From positions 1 to 64,000 of the forward strand of contig JAXITR010000007.1 of NCBI GenBank assembly GCA_034679985.1: DNA of 64,000 nucleotides. Direction: 5' to 3'. The translations under genes and the position numbers were made by a program. Positions 60,732 through 64,000 of this stretch are shown here, in pieces. The number at the start of each line of letters is the position of its first letter. Positions within the stretch are counted from its first letter, which is position 1. A model generated the notes under the pieces. That model did no database searches. It worked only from the letters and a program-made list of their open reading frames with translations, and was not told the origin of the DNA. Source of the stretch: CAMDTE01 sp034679985 (lineage in GTDB: Bacteria; Bacteroidota; Bacteroidia; Flavobacteriales; Schleiferiaceae).

Positions 60732-61569
60732 GGGTGCATAATTGATTCATTTCGGCGCAAATTTTTTGCGACCGGGTGTTGGAAATTCCCAGCTCTTGGA
60801 GCACGTATTCGTCCGAAAGCACCTGCGTGCAGAGCACTACTTTGCGCTCCAGCAAATCCTGTTTCTCCTTGTGGTTCAATAAGGTGGAAACGGTTACGGG
60901 GTACAGCCCCAATCGGTCAATGCGGGCTTTTAAGCTATCTCCTTCGGGGTAATTCCAGCTCAGGAGGTACAAGCCCGCACATTGGCCGTAGCGCTGTGCA
61001 TCGCCGGTGAAACGCGTGTTGGTCACCACCCAGCCCGGCTGAAGAACAGACTCGCGGGGATGCCGTGCCGCCCAATTGGCTTGGATGTCGTTGAATCGGG
61101 CGTGGATGTACAGCGGAACTTTAACGTTGCAGGGCATCCCTTCTTCCCGGTGAAACTTGCATTCCACGGGGGTAAAGGCCCCGTCTTTCTGGGCCAACAC
61201 GTCCACTTCGTGGTCCACGCAGGCCCCCGGCACCACCACCCCAACTTGGGTGCGGTAGCCGGATGCCGTCATCAATTCGCTGATAAATTGTTCAAAAGGG
61301 AATCCGGTGGGTCCCAACTCGTGGAGGGCCTTTTTCAACCGGTATTTGGCCGCAAAATGCCGCTCCTTTTTCAGAAGTATGGCGAATGCTTTCTTGTAAA
61401 TTTCTTCCGTCGAAATTCCTTGGTACAAATCATCCCGAACCCGGTTCATGATCTGTTCCACCGTGGGGGCGTCGGCTCCGGAACTCAGGAGTGAATGCTC
61501 CAGTTTGGCCCGTGAAAAGCGAACTTTTTCTCCGGACTTTTTGATTACCTCTGTATCTTCCTGTTGCAT
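60715..61569 (-). CDS. ATP-cone plus restriction-endonuclease-like protein
   Basis: A 284-aa protein. Residues about 6-90 form an ATP-cone (VIKKSGEKVRFSRAKLEHSL; GISTEEIYKKAFAILLKK), as in NrdR and ribonucleotide reductases. Residues about 90-210 look like a Mrr-type nuclease core: GYRTQVGVVV, CVDHEVDVLAQKDG (E121, D123) and TPVECKFH (E136, K138), i.e. D-X(n)-ExK. It is coupled to the beta-CASP gene, so one protein senses nucleotide and may cut DNA while the other processes RNA. Function unknown. Confidence 0.8.
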   Translation of the reverse strand: MQQEDTEVIKKSGEKVRFSRAKLEHSLLSSGADAPTVEQIMNRVRDDLYQGISTEEIYKKAFAILLKKERHFAAKYRLKKALHELGPTGFPFEQFISELMTASGYRTQVGVVVPGACVDHEVDVLAQKDGAFTPVECKFHREEGMPCNVKVPLYIHARFNDIQANWAARHPRESVLQPGWVVTNTRFTGDAQRYGQCAGLYLLSWNYPEGDSLKARIDRLGLYPVTVSTLLNHKEKQDLLERKVVLCTQVLSDEYVLQELGISNTRSQKICAEMNQLCTHDPRS

Positions 61570-61675
61570 ACCTAACGTCTAGGTGGCATTAGCGTACCGG
61601 CCTAGTCATCAAGATACGATATAATGCGGTACCGCTGGCGAAAGCGCTACCTTCGACCTCCACAATCCTTCCTCC

Positions 61676-62410
61676 GTGAATCAAATACAACCGTTATTCC
61701 TCGTTTTGGCCCTTTTGGCGGAAATCCTGGGCACCGTCGGCGGTTTTGGGTCCTCGGTGTTTTTTGTGCCCATCGGGAGTTTCTACTTTGATTTCCAATC
61801 GGTTTTGGGTTTGACGGCGCTGTTCCATCTGTCCAGCAATTTGAGCAAACTTCTGCTCTTCACAAAAGGGATCGACGTAAAAATCCTGGTCCAACTGGGC
61901 CTGCCGGCGGTGGTTTTTGTGGTCTTGGGCAGTTGGGCCAGTCGGTTTCTGAACACCCAAATTCTTCAAGCGGCCCTCGGGGTTTTTCTGGTGGCGCTCA
62001 GCCTCCTGTTTTTGATCAAAAAGCAGCTCGTCCTCAAAGCCACCCTGCGCAATTCCGTAGTGGGCGGCTCCCTCTCCGGATTCTCGGCCGGGTTGCTGGG
62101 GACCGGAGGGGCCATTCGGGGCCTCACCATGTCTGCCTTCAACTTGGAGAAGAGCGTATTTATTGCCACCTCCGCGCTTATAGACCTCATCATCGACCTC
62201 TCCCGAACCGTCGTCTACTGGAGCAACGGGTACATTCACAAGCACGACCTCATTTACCTTCCGTTCTTGGTGGTCGTTGGCCTGTTGGGCACCTGGTTGG
62301 GCAAAAAAATCTTGGTCTACCTCCCGCAAGAGAAATTCCGCACCATTTCCCTGGTGCTGATCTTGGTGATTGGGCTGGTGACCCTGGGGTCCTTTGTTTG
62401 GCCCGACTGA
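61676..62410 (+). CDS. TauE/SafE-type sulfite/organosulfonate exporter-like protein
   Basis: A 244-aa membrane protein of the TauE/SafE (DUF81) family, with about eight helices in two repeats. The family markers are EILGTVGGFGSSVFFVPIG, NLSKLLLF and FSAGLLGTGGAIRGLTMSAF. The start is GTG. A TACCTTCG octamer lies about 19 nt upstream. It exports small anions; the substrate is not evident. Confidence 0.85.
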   Translation: MNQIQPLFLVLALLAEILGTVGGFGSSVFFVPIGSFYFDFQSVLGLTALFHLSSNLSKLLLFTKGIDVKILVQLGLPAVVFVVLGSWASRFLNTQILQAALGVFLVALSLLFLIKKQLVLKATLRNSVVGGSLSGFSAGLLGTGGAIRGLTMSAFNLEKSVFIATSALIDLIIDLSRTVVYWSNGYIHKHDLIYLPFLVVVGLLGTWLGKKILVYLPQEKFRTISLVLILVIGLVTLGSFVWPD

Positions 62411-62529
62411 CCCCGCACGCGACGCACGTAGGCAGGGTTCTGGGGCATAGGGGCTGACGGCGTATCCTTCACCCACGGTTCAAGGACTATTTATCTGACG
62501 GTATCCACAAGGTGCAACGCATTTTCCCA

Positions 62530-62613
62530 CAAAGTGTAAACTGAAAACACCCCAAAGTGTAAAGTGGAAATGCCTCAAAGTGTAAAGTGCCGGTAAGCCG
62601 ACAAGGTAAAGTG
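62530..62613. repeat. Three direct CAAAGTGTAAA repeats on a 23-bp period, plus a degenerate fourth
   Basis: Copies start at 62530, 62553 and 62576; a weaker one (CAAGGTAAAGTG) starts at 62602. The pattern resembles the multiple terminal repeats at ends of IS21-family elements. No transposase is in the window. Confidence 0.75.
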
Positions 62614-62761
62614 TTCAATTTGAGTTACATATATTTACTGTAGTCCAAAAAGTAGTCCAAGGATTCAAGTTATGTGAATATGTTGTTCCTTCATATCCTT
62701 GTTTAATCAAGACTACCAGGCGCACTTTTAAAAGTTAACCCCCTAAAAATCAACAAAACAA

Positions 62762-62789
62762 AAAAGCCACCTATTTCTAGATGGCTTTT
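62762..62789 (-). terminator. Terminator for the leftward AT-rich gene
   Basis: The stem AAAAGCCA / TGGCTTTT encloses a 12-nt loop. On the minus strand it continues into a T-rich run (CTTTTTTGTTTTG), downstream of the gene ending at 62884. Confidence 0.65.
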
Positions 62790-62883
62790 ACCTGCTCCCC
62801 TTATTGACAAAAGATGCAACTATAATGCGATGATTGAGTATGTGACTATCAGGAAATTAAAAGGTTGAATATACTGTGATTTT

Positions 62884-63378
62884 TCAATTGTCAATCATAG
62901 ACTTCAAGTATTCAAGATAAACCTCTCCTCGTCGTTCTGCAAAGAAATCTAAGAGTAAGACTGTACTTGATTGAATAAACAAACCCACACCAATTCCATT
63001 CCACAGGGAATTTTGCCTAGCTCCGTACATGAGAATAACACCTAAAAATATTAAAGTGATTTCAGTGTATCTAAAAAGTATAAAATTCCGCATGACTTTT
63101 TCCATTCTTGGAATTTCTTCTGTTTGAATCATTTCAGTTTTTTCCGACAGGTAGGTTTCCACCCTTATAATATCTTTTGGACTTCGATAAATTAACGTTA
63201 GGCCAACTATGATTTCTAAAGAAGAAACCAAAAGAAAGGGAATTGCTATTCCTTTCATAAAAGATGATTTAGCAACAGAAAGGCATATTACTGCTAATGC
63301 TAAACCTAAAAGCCCTAAACCTAAAAACAAGAAACTCTCAAGTCTTTCTCCTGTAAAATATTTTACAATTGGATTCAT
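62884..63378 (-). CDS. Four-helix membrane protein of unknown function
   Basis: A 164-aa protein with four hydrophobic segments (FLFLGLGLLGLALAVICLSV; IPFLLVSSLEIIVGLTLIY; ILFRYTEITLIFLGVILMYG; IGVGLFIQSSTVLLLDFFAE). No family recognised. It is AT-rich with Lys/Ile-rich codons, unlike the genes to the left, and sits 3 nt downstream of the SDR gene, so they are probably co-transcribed. Confidence 0.7.
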   Translation of the reverse strand: MNPIVKYFTGERLESFLFLGLGLLGLALAVICLSVAKSSFMKGIAIPFLLVSSLEIIVGLTLIYRSPKDIIRVETYLSEKTEMIQTEEIPRMEKVMRNFILFRYTEITLIFLGVILMYGARQNSLWNGIGVGLFIQSSTVLLLDFFAERRGEVYLEYLKSMIDN

Positions 63379-63381
63379 CTC

Positions 63382-64000
63382 TTATAATTTGAAAAACTTT
63401 TTATTCATTCTATAAATAAATCCATATCCGAAAATCTTATTTAATAGATTGAGGAGTTTAGCGTCTTTGCCTGCCATGTATCTGAGCCTTTTAGTTCCAT
63501 CCGTTGCAGCTTCAAAAATGACCTTAGTTACTACATTTGTTGACGATGAATTTTTAAGCATTTCTGGGAATGCTGTCATAATTTTCGTTACTATATTTTG
63601 GTAGGCAGTCAATTTTTCATCATTGTTAAAATCAAAAGAACGACCTGCAAAATCTGTAGCAATCGAACCTGGTTCAATTATTTTAACGGAGCCTCCAAAT
63701 TGTTCTACCTCATATCTTAGAGATTCTGAGATGCCCTCAACTGCGAATTTGGTACCATGGTACAGCGAACCTAATGGGAAAGTCATTTTACCACCCATCG
63801 ATGAAACATTCATTATTATTCCATTTTTATTTTCTCTAAAATGTGGAAGTATAGCTCTTGTAACATCTAAAAGTCCAATGACATTGGTATTGAATTGTCG
63901 CAATATCTTTTCTCGTGGGAATGATTCTAATGGTCCGTATGCCCCGTAGCCCGCATTGTTTAGGAGGACATCAATTCTTTCGAATTTTTCAATACCATAG
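63382..64000 (-). CDS. Short-chain dehydrogenase/reductase, partial at the right edge
   Basis: The frame is open to the window edge, so the N-terminal Rossmann glycine motif lies outside. Visible SDR motifs are NNAGYGAYGPLES (NNAG), NVSSMGG (catalytic Ser) and YHGTKFAVEGIS (YxxxK). The PGSIATDF segment follows. The C-terminus ends in a Phe/Lys-rich tail. It reduces or oxidises an unknown substrate with NAD(P). AT-rich, probably acquired together with the neighbouring membrane gene. Confidence 0.88.
   Translation of the reverse strand, partial: YGIEKFERIDVLLNNAGYGAYGPLESFPREKILRQFNTNVIGLLDVTRAILPHFRENKNGIIMNVSSMGGKMTFPLGSLYHGTKFAVEGISESLRYEVEQFGGSVKIIEPGSIATDFAGRSFDFNNDEKLTAYQNIVTKIMTAFPEMLKNSSSTNVVTKVIFEAATDGTKRLRYMAGKDAKLLNLLNKIFGYGFIYRMNKKFFKL

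Larger units (their letters stand above)
62411..62883. other. Spacer at the GC-to-AT transition
   Basis: 473 nt without a gene. It holds the 23-bp-spaced repeats (62530-62613) and a minus-strand terminator (62762-62789). From about 62600 the base composition becomes AT-rich and remains so to the window edge. TAGTCCAA occurs twice close together (near 62641 and 62654). Confidence 0.6.

Noticed and set aside
62530..62613. CRISPR array
   Set aside because: Units are 11 bp conserved in a 23-bp period, only three or four copies, and there are no cas genes. This fits terminal repeats of an IS better.

Overview
This 64 kb window comes from a GC-rich member of the Bacteroidota. The evidence is a gliding/type IX secretion (T9SS) toolkit (gldH, porZ), several secreted proteins with C-terminal T9SS sorting domains, the Bacteroidota-type -7 promoter element (TAnnTTTG), and family pairings common in that phylum (ricT-gldH, porZ-recO, DUF4837-mltD). 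A flavobacterial-like lineage fits, but I cannot name a genus. From about 62.4 kb to the right edge the DNA becomes clearly AT-rich, which suggests acquired sequence.

Layout. 1-0.9 kb: a secreted propeller-like gene running off the left edge, with its frame broken at a G10 tract. 1.1-4.8 kb: the aerobic phenylacetyl-CoA epoxidase genes paaABCD (-) with paaE divergent (+). 4.9-11.2 kb: MBL-fold protein, GNAT, lipB, a serine hydrolase, a double ABC ATPase and a GT39-type glycosyltransferase. 11.3-17 kb (-): cytochrome c lipoprotein, then scoB, scoA, pbp1A, gldH and ricT, the last five as one overlapping block. 17-20 kb (+): porZ-recO. 20-31.5 kb (-): DUF4837, mltD, gatA, tatA; gpsA, M28 peptidase, lspA, DksA-like; ileS-ridA. 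31.9-33.7 kb: flippase and dut. 33.9-39.6 kb: four paralogous seven-helix TIGR02206/YwaF-type membrane proteins, three of them translationally coupled and the fourth beyond uspA, a cation-efflux gene, alkD and tRNA-Pro. 39.6-48 kb: secreted T9SS cargo and small stand-alone genes. 48.4-57.7 kb: an accessory stretch with an XRE regulator, exported KatG, HigBA, RluF, a HicB-like regulator, a pentapeptide protein, a secreted Hint-domain protein and HipBA. 58-62.4 kb: T9SS cargo, a beta-CASP nuclease overlapping an ATP-cone/endonuclease gene, and TauE. 62.4-64 kb: 23-bp-spaced terminal-type repeats, then AT-rich genes.

Three observations stand out. (1) Twelve genes have a -7-like octamer ending exactly 4 nt before the start codon, so they are probably transcribed as leaderless mRNAs; this also fixes several GTG starts. 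(2) The four TIGR02206 paralogues all keep a Cys and a His at equivalent positions, as expected of a TMEM164-like membrane acyltransferase, while differing at two other conserved positions. (3) hipBA is preceded by three copies of TGATG-N8-CATCA, the same geometry as the E. coli HipB operator with different half-sites.

All family assignments come from reading translated sequence by eye. No database search was run.
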